DNA of 64,000 bases from Leifsonia sp. C5G2 (GTDB lineage: Bacteria > Actinomycetota > Actinomycetes > Actinomycetales > Microbacteriaceae). The position numbers and the translations under genes were made by a program. The notes beneath the pieces were generated by a model. The model was given only the letters and a program-made list of their open reading frames with translations. It made no database searches and was not told where the DNA came from. The DNA lies in assembly GCF_013359685.1 (NCBI RefSeq), contig NZ_JABFMV010000017.1:1-64000 (forward strand), read 5' to 3'. Of the stretch, positions 8,330 through 16,183 are shown piece by piece (positions within the stretch are counted from its first letter, which is position 1; the number at the start of each line of letters is the position of its first letter).

Positions 8330-8431
8330 CTTCTTGTCTCTTCGTCTCGCCTCTTCTTGTCACGGCCATCTCTCCCGCTCAGCATTTGTCGCCTCTTGCT
8401 CCGACCCCGCCTCGCGCCGCTCCCGAGCGTG

Positions 8432-8474
8432 AAAGAACCCCGACCCACTCAAGATGGGTCGGGGTTCTTTTCGC
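8432..8474. terminator. Rho-independent terminator (bidirectional)
   Basis: The arms AAAGAACCCCGACCCA (8432-8447) and TGGGTCGGGGTTCTTT (8455-8470) form a perfect 16-base stem with a 7-base loop, with A runs on one side and T runs on the other. It lies 10 bases after the stop of the minus-strand ArdC-like gene, so it ends that transcript. Confidence 0.85.
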
Positions 8475-8484
8475 TCGCTCGTGA

Positions 8485-9342
8485 TTACTGGTCGAGCATC
8501 CCCGCGATGCTGTGAACCGCCGCGAGGACGCGGGAGGCCGAGTCGCGAATCACAGTGACATCCTCGTCACTCCATCCGGCGATGTAGCCGATGCTGTACG
8601 CGCTGGTATCGAATCCGCACAGACCAGCGACCACGAAGGCGACCGACTCAGCCTCGACCTCCATGCGGCCGCGGTGCTGTCGATACTCCTCGACGCTGTC
8701 GATATGGCGGAGCTCAATGTGCGCCGTCTCGTGAATCAGAGTCTTCGCGGACTGCTCGACGCTGATGCCTTCCGCGAGGATCACTCGCAGCGTCTTGGGG
8801 TCGGTGTATCCGCTGGCACGGGTCAACGGCTCGCGGCTGATCGTCCATCCTCGGGACTCCAGGTGATCGCTCAGCGGAGCAATCAGGCCGTGGTCTTGGT
8901 CGCCTGTGAGTTGCTGCGTGGGATCACTTGGGAGCGGGTCGGCTCCCTCGATCGGGTCGGTCTGCGCGATGTCGAAAACGGACAGAGTCGGGAAGTACCG
9001 GACGACACGCCCTTCATCGGACGAGGTGTCATCGTCAGCAGCGGTCTCGGTCTTTTTCTCGCGATACCCGAAGATCTTGATTGACTTCTCACCCTTGCGG
9101 ACCTGTCGCCCTTTGGCCTGCCATTGCCGGAAACCGGCGACCATGGTCGCGTCCGGTTTCTGCGCGAGGATCAGCAGAAGGTTGTTCAGGCTGTAGTTGT
9201 GGAATGAGCGGGCGAACTCAAGGAATGCCCGCCACTGGCCGCTGTCGGCGAGCTGCTGGACCTGCTCCACGATCGACGCGTGCAGTGCCTCCGCCTCTGC
9301 CTGTCGGTCCGCCGCGTCTCGGGTGATGGTCGTGTTGCTCAT
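8485..9342 (-). CDS. ArdC-like antirestriction / ssDNA-binding protein with metallopeptidase domain
   Basis: This 285-residue protein has an N-terminal ArdC-type single-strand DNA-binding domain (residues 15-110) with FLEFARSFHNYSLNNLLLILAQ and FRQWQAKGRQVRKGEKSIKIFGY. A C-terminal peptidase-like domain carries HETAHIELRH near residue 205 and a downstream acidic EVEAESVAFVV helix. Such proteins protect incoming single-stranded plasmid DNA against restriction, which fits the nearby relaxase and ssb. It is transcribed toward the strong terminator at 8432-8474. Confidence 0.8.
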   Translation of the reverse strand: MSNTTITRDAADRQAEAEALHASIVEQVQQLADSGQWRAFLEFARSFHNYSLNNLLLILAQKPDATMVAGFRQWQAKGRQVRKGEKSIKIFGYREKKTETAADDDTSSDEGRVVRYFPTLSVFDIAQTDPIEGADPLPSDPTQQLTGDQDHGLIAPLSDHLESRGWTISREPLTRASGYTDPKTLRVILAEGISVEQSAKTLIHETAHIELRHIDSVEEYRQHRGRMEVEAESVAFVVAGLCGFDTSAYSIGYIAGWSDEDVTVIRDSASRVLAAVHSIAGMLDQ

Positions 9343-9371
9343 GATTCGCTTGCTCCTTTGTCCACTCGTCT

Positions 9372-9530
9372 TTCTCGCCGTCCCGGCACGAAGATCAAGA
9401 ACGGGTGGAGGTCGAGCAGCGACCGACAGGAGCGGTTGCTAAGTGGAGGAGCGCAGCGACGGAGTCTGCAAATAGCGAGGGTCGGGAGCGGAGCAGCCGG
9501 AGGCCGTTACGATCGCAGGCCGGAGCGGGG
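9372..9530 (+). repeat. GA-rich repeated element, copy A
   Basis: This copy shares long blocks with copy B (minus strand, 28819-29014): CCCGGCAC then AGATC, GAGCGGTTGCTAAG, GGAGCGCAGCGA, GGAGTCTGCAAATAGCG, and GATCG with GCCGGA. A more diverged copy C is at 26927-27119. Copy A lies between the ArdC-like gene (leftward) and a small zinc-ribbon gene (rightward). A structured RNA, a binding-site array or a remnant short gene are all possible. The rest of 9343-9682 shows nothing else I can identify. Confidence 0.55.
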
Positions 9531-9682
9531 AGAAGACACACATATCGCGCCGACACAGTCGGCTCCGCGCAAAAGGTCCAAACTCAGTTCCGGAAACCCC
9601 CATGCGCGTCCGCGCGACTGGCCCATCTGCCGAGTCGCGCTGTTTGCGTATCGGGTGCCATGTCGCGGAGTTATCGTGAACT

Positions 9683-9844
9683 ATGTCGACCAATGGCTCG
9701 GTGGAGTGCTCTTGCTGCGGTCGGGAACGGCTCCGGCGCCAGGTTCATGCGCTCGGTGAGCGCCATGACGTGTACGTGTGCCGACGCTGCGGCTTCTGGA
9801 TTGCCTTCTTCTGGCGCGGAGACCGCACAGACGTCACTGGTTGA
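9683..9844 (+). CDS. Small zinc-ribbon protein
   Basis: A 53-residue frame from ATG 9683 to TGA 9842-9844 has a CSCC pair at the start and a VCRRC pair 21 residues later, followed by an aromatic FWIAFFW stretch. Two such Cys pairs are the usual zinc-ribbon layout. It is short and has no clear ribosome site, and it follows repeat element A by about 150 bases. Function unknown. Confidence 0.5.
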   Translation: MSTNGSVECSCCGRERLRRQVHALGERHDVYVCRRCGFWIAFFWRGDRTDVTG

Positions 9845-9876
9845 GGAGCTCGTCGGATTCCTCAGTGGCGGATCCG

Positions 9877-11292
9877 TCAGTCGAGCACGGGTGCGACGGT
9901 CCCGGCTCCGCCATCGACCGTAACCGTTTGCCCGGTGCGCAACCGTGCGGTTGCGTCGCCCGTGCCCACGACCGCGGGGATGCCGTACTCGCGAGCGATC
10001 AGCGACGCATGGGCTGCGAGCGTGCCGCCGTCGGTGACGACGGCCGCAGCGAGCGAGAACAGCTGGGTCCAGGCAGGTGCGGTCGCTTTGGCGACGAGGA
10101 TGTCCCCGGACCGGAAGTCGGCAAAGTCTTCCGGTCCGGTGACGACCCGAACCGTGCCCGTTGCCCGTCCGACGCTGGCGGGGTGGCCAACGATGACGCC
10201 GTCAGGAAGAGGCGTCGCGCCTCGGGCTCGATTGACTGCGCGGGCGATGGGGTCCCCGATCAGTCGCGGTGGCGTGCCGAGTGTGAGCGGCGCATCTAGG
10301 CGTCGTTGCCTCTCCCAGCCGGCGAGTCGGCGGACCGCGTGCTCGTGGTGATCGGTAGTCGGGTCGCGGAGTTCGTTGTGGGTGAGGAAGAAGTCATCGT
10401 CAGGGTCCGCGATCGCTCGGGCAGTTGTCAGTTCATGACCGATGTGCTGAGCGCATTGGCGCAGCAGGGGCCAGCCGAGCGTGAGGTCGCGGGTTTGTTC
10501 CTCGCGGAGGATCGCGTATCGCTGCGCCACTTCGACGAGCGCGTCGAACCTGACCACGAGGCGCGGACGGTCACTCAGTGCTGCCCGTGCGGCGGCTTCG
10601 ACATCGGATCGCTTCTGCGGGAGGGCATCGATTCGTGCGCGGTCATCGGGTGCCCTTTCTGGCGCCGTCGTCTGAGGGGACGAGTGTTCTCCGGCTGTCG
10701 GGAAGTACCAGTCCAACGAGTAGACCGCATGAGCGGGAGGGGTGGTTTCGGTTCGCGTGAGGCCGCGCAGCAACGCTTCGGCGCCCGCTTCGCCGGCTGC
10801 GGTCCCGTCGAGGCGTGAAGCCAGGTGTTTCGACCAGAATGTGGAGAGCGCGCCCTCCATCTTCCAGGCGGACCCTCCTACGACCGCGAGCCACCAGAGG
10901 TACTGGCCGGCGAGTGAACAGATGTGGTCGACAAGCTCCTCCGCTTCGCTCACGGTCGTGGGAGCTGGGGCCGCTTCCACGAAAGCTCGATAGGTCGGAA
11001 GGATCCGCTCACGCCAGTCGGCCTCCATGCCCCGCAGGGTCGCGTGATCGGCCGCGGGAGGGTTGCTCGAGACCCGCGCGAGCACGTTGTAGAGGAACCA
11101 TGGCGCGCGCCCCCGGCTCTCGATTAGGACGTGCCAGAGCGTGGGCGCTGATGGTGTCGGGGTCGTGTTGTAGTACCAGCCATTCACGGTGGCGTAGGGG
11201 AACGGGACTTTCACTCGTGCTGATGCCCACATTCCTGCGAGGTATCCCGCTTCCAGACGCGGAATGATCCATTCGGCGAACAGTGGAGTCAT
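9877..11292 (-). CDS. PEP-synthase/rifampin-phosphotransferase-like protein, C-terminal half (frameshifted gene)
   Basis: This 471-residue frame carries the middle and the phosphohistidine domain of a PEP-utilising enzyme. The swivelling His domain shows GGTLAAHASLIAREYGIPAVVGTG near the C-terminus, with the catalytic His in AAHAS. It begins with MTPLFAEW, which in intact relatives is internal. Reading one frame over just upstream gives PGLWSRNFRLGEWLPEA directly joined to MTPLFAEW. So this is the second half of one gene split by a single-base deletion near 11346-11350, not a separate subunit. Rifampin phosphotransferases and PEP synthases share this build; the substrate cannot be told here. 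Confidence 0.7.
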   Translation of the reverse strand: MTPLFAEWIIPRLEAGYLAGMWASARVKVPFPYATVNGWYYNTTPTPSAPTLWHVLIESRGRAPWFLYNVLARVSSNPPAADHATLRGMEADWRERILPTYRAFVEAAPAPTTVSEAEELVDHICSLAGQYLWWLAVVGGSAWKMEGALSTFWSKHLASRLDGTAAGEAGAEALLRGLTRTETTPPAHAVYSLDWYFPTAGEHSSPQTTAPERAPDDRARIDALPQKRSDVEAAARAALSDRPRLVVRFDALVEVAQRYAILREEQTRDLTLGWPLLRQCAQHIGHELTTARAIADPDDDFFLTHNELRDPTTDHHEHAVRRLAGWERQRRLDAPLTLGTPPRLIGDPIARAVNRARGATPLPDGVIVGHPASVGRATGTVRVVTGPEDFADFRSGDILVAKATAPAWTQLFSLAAAVVTDGGTLAAHASLIAREYGIPAVVGTGDATARLRTGQTVTVDGGAGTVAPVLD

Positions 11293-12125
11293 TGCTTCGG
11301 GGAGCCATTCGCCGAGACGGAAGTTCCTGGACCACAGTCCCGGTCCGGGCGGGTCCAGTCGACCGGTTCGGGAAGCGCCGTCATCGGTCGGGCCTGGATG
11401 AGGAACAGCCGGCCCCCATCATCGATGGCCCACTCGATGTCTTGCGGTGAGCCGAAAACCCCTTCCGCCTGATACGCGAGCTCCGCAACCGCAATCGCCT
11501 CGGCGGGGCTGAGGACATCTTGGTTCTGCGCGCGGTGGGCGTGGCCGTGCTTCACGATCCATTGCTCGGCGGTCGCCTCTCCGGAGACAAGCGGTTCAGC
11601 TAGGCCGCGGACAGCGCTGACCACTGCCTCGTCTCTGGTCCCCGTCAACGGGTTCGCGGAGAAGGCGACTCCCGCTGCGACCGGGGCAACCATCGTTTGA
11701 ACGAGAACCGCCATCGGCGATCGGGCCACAGGGGACCGCCGTGATTCGTACGCGGAAACCCGCTCGGTTGCAGCTGAGGCGAAGACACTCCGAATCGCCT
11801 TCGCGAGATCGGGGATCTCCACGTCGAGCAGGGTCTCGTACAGACCGGCATAGGACGCGTCGGCGAGGTCTTCGGCGGACCCGGATGAACGCACCGCGAA
11901 GCGGCCGTTTCCGAGGTGTGCAGCAGCGCCCGCGACGGCTTCATCGAAGCGCCGGCCGAGCTCCGCTAACGCGTCGTCAGTGATGACGAATCCCTGGGGC
12001 ACCCGAAATCCGGCCGCTGCGGCGACCGCGAGGTTGGCGGCTTTGCTTCCCCAGAGCGTCCGGTCAGCAGCGGCGTCGGACAGCTCAGGAAGTGCTCGTT
12101 GTTCATCCAACTGAATCACCACCAA
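11289..12125 (-). CDS. PEP-synthase/rifampin-phosphotransferase-like protein, ATP-grasp half (frameshifted gene)
   Basis: This 278-residue frame is a PEP/pyruvate-binding ATP-grasp domain: WGSKAANLAVAAAAGFRVPQGFVIT, FAVRSSGSAEDLADASYAG, VAFSANPLTG and a final IEWAIDD...LFLIQARPMTALPEPVDWTRP. The last residues after DWTRP are out-of-frame nonsense, ending in TGA that overlaps the next ATG. The apparent ATGA coupling is therefore accidental. The start is TTG 12125 or the GTGs just after it. A palindromic operator begins 4 bases upstream, shared with the divergent padR. Confidence 0.7.
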   Translation of the reverse strand: MVVIQLDEQRALPELSDAAADRTLWGSKAANLAVAAAAGFRVPQGFVITDDALAELGRRFDEAVAGAAAHLGNGRFAVRSSGSAEDLADASYAGLYETLLDVEIPDLAKAIRSVFASAATERVSAYESRRSPVARSPMAVLVQTMVAPVAAGVAFSANPLTGTRDEAVVSAVRGLAEPLVSGEATAEQWIVKHGHAHRAQNQDVLSPAEAIAVAELAYQAEGVFGSPQDIEWAIDDGGRLFLIQARPMTALPEPVDWTRPDRDCGPGTSVSANGSPKQ

Positions 12126-12128
12126 TAC

Positions 12129-12156
12129 GTAGCAACACTACATGTAGCAGTGCTAC
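12129..12156. promoter_or_regulatory. Palindromic PadR-type operator between divergent genes
   Basis: The outer arms GTAGCA (12129-12134) and TGCTAC (12151-12156) surround a perfect inner palindrome CTACATGTAG (12138-12147). TACTATAAGT just right of it contains a plausible -10 for padR. The site lies between the PEP-synthase-like gene (4 bases away) and padR (72 bases away). PadR regulators often bind such dyads and repress themselves and a divergent resistance gene. Confidence 0.65.
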
Positions 12157-12227
12157 TATAAGTCTCGCCGGGACGGAACACCAGCGCGTTCTCTTCGCCC
12201 CGTCGCTACGCCGGAGGTGGTGGGGTC

Positions 12228-12569
12228 GTGAGATCTGAAGCTCTCAAAGGGCACCTGGACGGGCTTCTCCTCGCGGTGCTCGAGAACGAACCGCGCCACG
12301 GGTACGCAATCATCGAAGCGTTGCGTGCCGGCAGTGGGGGAACGTTCGACTTGCCGACCGGCACCGTCTATCCGGCGCTCCACCGGCTGGAGCGAGCCGG
12401 CCTCGTGGGCAGCCACTGGCATGTCATCGGAGGCAGACGACGCCGGGAATACGAGCTCACCGCCTCCGGTCGGCGCGCGCTCCGCGACGAACGGGCGGGC
12501 TGGGCGGAATTCGCAGATGCCGTCACTGCCCTCCTCCACGGGAGTCGTCCGTCGGAGGGCGCATCATGA
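12228..12569 (+). CDS. PadR-family transcriptional regulator
   Basis: This 113-residue protein from GTG 12228 has the PadR winged helix: LLLAVLENEPRHGYAIIEALR, FDLPTGTVYPALHRLERAGLVGSHW, and the wing GGRRRREYELTASGRRAL. The C-terminal dimer helix is short, as in the small PadR subgroup. It overlaps the following membrane gene by ATGA. The dyad in its upstream region is the likely binding site, and the divergent PEP-synthase-like gene is the likely target along with its own operon. Confidence 0.85.
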   Translation: MRSEALKGHLDGLLLAVLENEPRHGYAIIEALRAGSGGTFDLPTGTVYPALHRLERAGLVGSHWHVIGGRRRREYELTASGRRALRDERAGWAEFADAVTALLHGSRPSEGAS

Positions 12570-13286
12570 GACGGACTCTCGGCGCTCGCGCGGAGTCATG
12601 CGAACAGAGCGACGTCATCGAGGCGTATGTGGCTGAGCTGCGTTCCTATCTGCGTGGACCCGCCATGGTCAAGTCGCGGGTGGTCGAGGAGATCGCCGTC
12701 GATCTCGAATCGGCGATCGGAAAGTTCAGGAGGCTTGGCCTTGATGCCTCGGAAGCCGCCGCGGCGGCCGTTGCGGAGATGGGGCAGGCGAAGGAAGTCG
12801 CGGAAGGCTTCGCTGATGAGCTCGCGATCGCGGAAGCGCGTGCAACGCTCCGGTCGCTACTGATCACCGGACCGTTGGTCGGCTTCTGGTGGTTGATGCT
12901 TCTGGCGCCTGCCGGCTGGATGTCGCAGCCTGGTGAGCTGATCGCGGCCATCCCGATCCTGCCCGCTGTGGCAATGGCCCGTCGCAGCCGGCGTTCTCAC
13001 GCTCGCCACGACAGGATCGCTCATTCGTTGGCTAGCAGCGTCACCACCGCGACGCGCGATTCTCGCCGCTGCATCCGTGGGGACGGTCTGCGTCGCGGCC
13101 GATCTGCTCGTTCTCACAACCTTAACCGTGCGACTGGCGAGCGGATCCGGGGGATCAATCGCGGTGGGACTCGTCGCTATGGCCGCCATTGCTAGCCTTG
13201 TGCGTCTGCCTTTTGCGGTCTGGGCGACGTCACGCTGCCTGTGCACGCGATCACTCCTCCCGCCGGTTCGACCTTTGACGACCTGA
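12566..13286 (+). pseudogene. HAAS/DUF1700-like membrane protein, frameshifted
   Basis: The first frame (ATG 12566) encodes a helical cytoplasmic domain (VIEAYVAELRSYLRG, VEEIAVDLESAIGKFRRLGLDASEAAAAAVAEMG) typical of HAAS-type proteins that follow PadR genes, then one membrane helix. After gca-atg-gcc at 12971-12979 the sense jumps one frame: dropping the C at 12980 restores AVAAGVLTLATTGSLIRWLAA and two more hydrophobic segments to a stop at 13286. The uncorrected frame runs to 13195 with an arginine-rich nonsense tail. A one-base insertion is the simplest explanation. Confidence 0.6.
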
Positions 13287-13328
13287 GCGTCAGCCCGCCG
13301 GCGAAACGAAAATGTCGAGCGGGATCTC

Positions 13329-13850
13329 TCACCCGCGGGTTGTCACTGGTGACCTGTGGTTGCGGTGTTTGAGCACGGCGCGGACGATGAGCGGAGTCCC
13401 GACGATCGCGGGAAGGAACCAGAACGACCAGGTGGGTAGGAGGCGCCAAACGGGGAGTTGGGGTCCGTTGTCGACGTAGAAGGCAGTGAGCATGGCTACG
13501 TACGAAATACCCATAGCGATGATGTGGGGTGCATCCCCTGGCCGGTGGAGCCGCCGATAAGCGAAGCCATACGTGGCGGCGGCGGCCGCGACCGCTCCGG
13601 CCGCAACGAGGGGTGCGTCGGTCGGCCAGCGGAATGCCGACATCGCGCAGGCGGTCGTGAAGACGACCAGGATCGCACCGAAGTAGAAGCGCCCGGCGAC
13701 AATGTGCCGGCCTGAGCCTTTGCGGCTGAACATCGCGATGAGTCCCGTGACGATCGCAACCAGCGCGGTCGTGACGTGGATTCCGAGCAGCACCAGGAAG
13801 GCGAGGGAGAGCGACGCGACGTCGAGTCCGAGTAGGGGGGCCATGTGCAC
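13329..13850 (-). CDS. DUF2306-like four-to-five-helix membrane protein
   Basis: This 173-residue protein has at least four hydrophobic segments, with LLGIHVTTALVAIVTGLIAMFS followed by RKGSGRHIVAGRFYFGAILVVF. The conserved small-residue and His pattern G-x-H-x-x-x-G is what I associate with the DUF2306 family. A later TYGFAYRRLHRPGDAPHIIAMGISYVAML follows. ATG 13850 or 13844 may be the start. It faces the PadR block convergently. No metal link is evident. Confidence 0.55.
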   Translation of the reverse strand: MHMAPLLGLDVASLSLAFLVLLGIHVTTALVAIVTGLIAMFSRKGSGRHIVAGRFYFGAILVVFTTACAMSAFRWPTDAPLVAAGAVAAAAATYGFAYRRLHRPGDAPHIIAMGISYVAMLTAFYVDNGPQLPVWRLLPTWSFWFLPAIVGTPLIVRAVLKHRNHRSPVTTRG

Positions 13851-13904
13851 GAGCGCGTCTCCCTTCGTCGCGCTCAGGCTAGACCTGGAGGCGGTGTCCT
13901 CGGG

Positions 13905-14396
13905 CTACGCCTTCCGTCGCTCGATGAGGATGGTGTCTCGCCATTGCCCCGCCCACGGCCCGTAGGTCATGAACGCGATGCGTTCACGGTGGCCGACTTG
14001 GCGGAAACCGGCGCGGTCGTGGAGGTGGAGGCTGGCAGTGTTCTCACGGAAGATGCTGGACTGGATGGTCCAGATGTCGGCGGCGTCGCAAGCCGTGATG
14101 AGTGCGTCCAGGAGTTGTCGTCCGAGTCCGCGACCGCGTGCGCGGTCGGCGACGTAGACCGAGTGCTCGACGACGCCGCGGTACACCTCCCGGCTCGACA
14201 CGGGCGACACCGCCGCCCAGCCCGCCAATCCGTCGTCGTCAACCGCCACCAATCGGCCGACCGTCAGCTTTCCGGCGTCGAAGTGCTCCCAGGTCGGTGG
14301 AGCGGACTCGAAGGTGGCGTTGCCTGTGGCGATGCCCTCCGCGTAGATGCGCTCGACTTCCGGCCAATCCTCCGGCCTGAGCGCCCGGATGGTCAT
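13905..14396 (-). CDS. arsN1: GNAT acetyltransferase, ArsN1/phosphinothricin-acetyltransferase-like
   Basis: This 163-residue protein has the GNAT fold: MTIRALRPEDWPEVERIYAEGIATGNATFE at the substrate side, YVADRARGRGLGRQLLDAL as the acetyl-CoA loop (RGRGLG), and SIFRENTASLHLHDRAGFRQVG near the end. These motifs match the phosphinothricin acetyltransferase group. In arsenic clusters this group acetylates arsinothricin or methylarsenicals (ArsN1). It overlaps the arsR stop (ATGA), which supports the arsenic assignment. The exact substrate is inferred. Confidence 0.68.
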   Translation of the reverse strand: MTIRALRPEDWPEVERIYAEGIATGNATFESAPPTWEHFDAGKLTVGRLVAVDDDGLAGWAAVSPVSSREVYRGVVEHSVYVADRARGRGLGRQLLDALITACDAADIWTIQSSIFRENTASLHLHDRAGFRQVGHRERIAFMTYGPWAGQWRDTILIERRKA

Positions 14397-14749
14397 GCCG
14401 CCGCGGTAGCCAGGAGTGCGGAGACGCGGTCGAGGCTACCCGGGACGAGCTTGTAGTACGCCCAGGTACCCCGCTTGGAACGGGTGAGGTAACCGGCGTC
14501 CATCAGGATCTTGAGGTGGTGGGAGACCGTCGGCTGGCTGAGGCCGATCGGTTCGGTGAGGTCGCAGACGCAGGCTTCGTCGCCGTCGGAGGCGGCCACG
14601 ATCGAGAGCAGCCGCAGCCGGGTGGGATCGCTGAGCGCCTTGAACGCGACGGCCATCGCTTCGGCGTCCGCGAGTGAGAGCACGTCCTTGGTGACCGGTG
14701 TGCAACAGGCACCGACAGGGGTGATGGGGAGTGCTTCCAGGGTGCTCAT
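14393..14749 (-). CDS. arsR: ArsR-family arsenic-responsive repressor
   Basis: This 118-residue winged-helix protein has a vicinal Cys15-Cys16 pair near the N-terminus and Cys60-x-Cys62 (EACVCDLTEPIGLSQPTVSHHLKIL) at the recognition helix. A Cys15/Cys16 pair plus one distal Cys is the arsenite-binding arrangement of the Corynebacterium ArsR type, so direct As(III) sensing is likely. It is cotranscribed with the acetyltransferase and divergent from arsO. A perfect 8-base dyad lies in the shared promoter. Confidence 0.88.
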   Translation of the reverse strand: MSTLEALPITPVGACCTPVTKDVLSLADAEAMAVAFKALSDPTRLRLLSIVAASDGDEACVCDLTEPIGLSQPTVSHHLKILMDAGYLTRSKRGTWAYYKLVPGSLDRVSALLATAAA

Positions 14750-14770
14750 GGATCCATCCTAGCGACAATA

Positions 14771-14813
14771 TTGACAAACTTCGATGGATGGGTGCAGGAT
14801 CAACGCATCGAAG
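14771..14813. promoter_or_regulatory. arsO promoter with ArsR-type dyad
   Basis: TTGACA (14771-14776) and CAGGAT (14795-14800) form a plausible promoter with an 18-base spacer. CTTCGATG (14779-14786) and CATCGAAG (14806-14813) are perfect inverted arms bracketing the -10. The arsR start lies 22 bases left of it, so one operator can serve both directions. Confidence 0.6.
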
Positions 14814-14832
14814 AACATCAATGGAGGATGAG

Positions 14833-16143
14833 ATGACTCTGGTCGACCTGACCACCCCCGCCGCGCGCAGCAGCCGTCTCGACGGGCTGCCTGTCGCGAT
14901 CATCGGCGCCGGCCCGATCGGACTGGCCGCGGCAGCGAACCTCGTCGAACGTGGCATCGACTTCGTCGTCTACGAAATCGGCGCCGACGCTGGAGCGAGT
15001 ATCCAGAAGTGGGCGCACATCAGGTTCTTCTCGCCGTGGCGGCACCTGGTCGACCCGGCTTCTCGCCGCCTTCTGGAAGCCACCGGGTGGACCGCTCCGG
15101 AGGCCACGGGGCTGCCGACGGGCGGCGAGTTCGTCACCGCGTATCTCGAGCCGCTTTCGAAGCTGGACGCGATCGCCTCCCGCATCCGCTACGGCGTCGC
15201 CGTGGACGCGGTCAGCCGGGAGGGCATGGACCGCACACGCAGCGCCGGCCGCGCCGACACCCCGTTCCTGCTGCGCATCACCGACGCCGACGGCGTCCAG
15301 GAGGTCACCGCCAGTGCCGTCATCGACGCCTCTGGCACCTACCTCACCCCGAACAGCCTGGCCTCCTCCGGTCTCGACCCGCTCGGGCTCTCAGCGGTCG
15401 CCGAGCATGTCTCGCACGCGCTCCCGGATGCGGTCGGCCGTGAGCGCGACCGGTTCGCGGGCAAGCGCGTCACCGTCGTCGGCGCCGGGCACTCGGCCGC
15501 GAACACGCTGCTGAACCTCGCCGCGCTGAAGCGAGAGGTACCGGAGACGCAGATCACCTGGCTGATCCGCAACGCCAGCGCCATCCGGGTCACGACCTCC
15601 GAGGATGACGAACTGATCGCCCGCACCGCGATCGGCAAGCGCGTCGACCGGCTGATCGCCACCGGCGCGATCCAGCAGCTCGACCGGTTCGAGATCCTCC
15701 GCCTGGCTCCCATCGACGGCGGTGTCCGGCTGATCGGGCAGCGCGCCGGCGAGCTGGTCGAGCATGACACCCACGTGGTCGTCAACGCGACCGGGTTCCG
15801 CCCGAACCTGGACATGCTGCGCGAGATCCGGCTGGAGCTCGATGACATCGTGGAGGCGCCGGCTCGGCTGGCGCCGCTGATCGACCCGAACGTCCATTCG
15901 TGCGGCACGGTCGAGCCGCACGGGTTCGCCGAGCTGCGGCAGCCGGAGCCGAACTTCTTCCTGGCCGGGATGAAGTCCTACGGCCGCGCCCCGACGTTCC
16001 TGCTCGCCACCGGATACGAGCAGGTCCGCTCGATCACCGCCTACCTCGCCGGCGACATCGCCTCCGCGACGAACGTTCAACTGGTGCTGCCCGCCACGGG
16101 CGTGTGCTCCACCGGGACGTCCGGGTCGTCCTGCTGCTCCTGA
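14833..16143 (+). CDS. arsO: ArsO-like flavin/NAD(P)-binding monooxygenase
   Basis: This 436-residue protein has a first Rossmann motif VAIIGAGPIGLAAAANLVERG near residue 20 and a second VTVVGAGHSAANTLLNLA near 215. It also carries GEFVTAYLEPL, VVNATGFRPN and the family-like start KWAHIRFFSPWRHLVDPASRRLL. It resembles the putative ArsO monooxygenases of actinobacterial ars operons. ATG 14833 follows GGAGG at good spacing; an ATG at 14821 would add four residues. The C-terminal tail is rich in Cys, Ser and Gly and ends SSCCS, possibly metal-binding. The reaction is not established. Confidence 0.78.
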   Translation: MTLVDLTTPAARSSRLDGLPVAIIGAGPIGLAAAANLVERGIDFVVYEIGADAGASIQKWAHIRFFSPWRHLVDPASRRLLEATGWTAPEATGLPTGGEFVTAYLEPLSKLDAIASRIRYGVAVDAVSREGMDRTRSAGRADTPFLLRITDADGVQEVTASAVIDASGTYLTPNSLASSGLDPLGLSAVAEHVSHALPDAVGRERDRFAGKRVTVVGAGHSAANTLLNLAALKREVPETQITWLIRNASAIRVTTSEDDELIARTAIGKRVDRLIATGAIQQLDRFEILRLAPIDGGVRLIGQRAGELVEHDTHVVVNATGFRPNLDMLREIRLELDDIVEAPARLAPLIDPNVHSCGTVEPHGFAELRQPEPNFFLAGMKSYGRAPTFLLATGYEQVRSITAYLAGDIASATNVQLVLPATGVCSTGTSGSSCCS

Positions 16144-16165
16144 TCTCACTCCGGCACCGCGTGCG

Positions 16166-16183
16166 CATAGACTTGCGTCTATG
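16166..16183. promoter_or_regulatory. ArsR-type operator overlapping the arsR-arsC start
   Basis: CATAGACttgcGTCTATG has perfect 7-base arms and its last three bases are the ATG of the fusion gene. An almost identical site lies at 17099-17116. A repressor bound here would block transcription through the start, so autoregulation by the fusion protein is likely. Confidence 0.72.
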
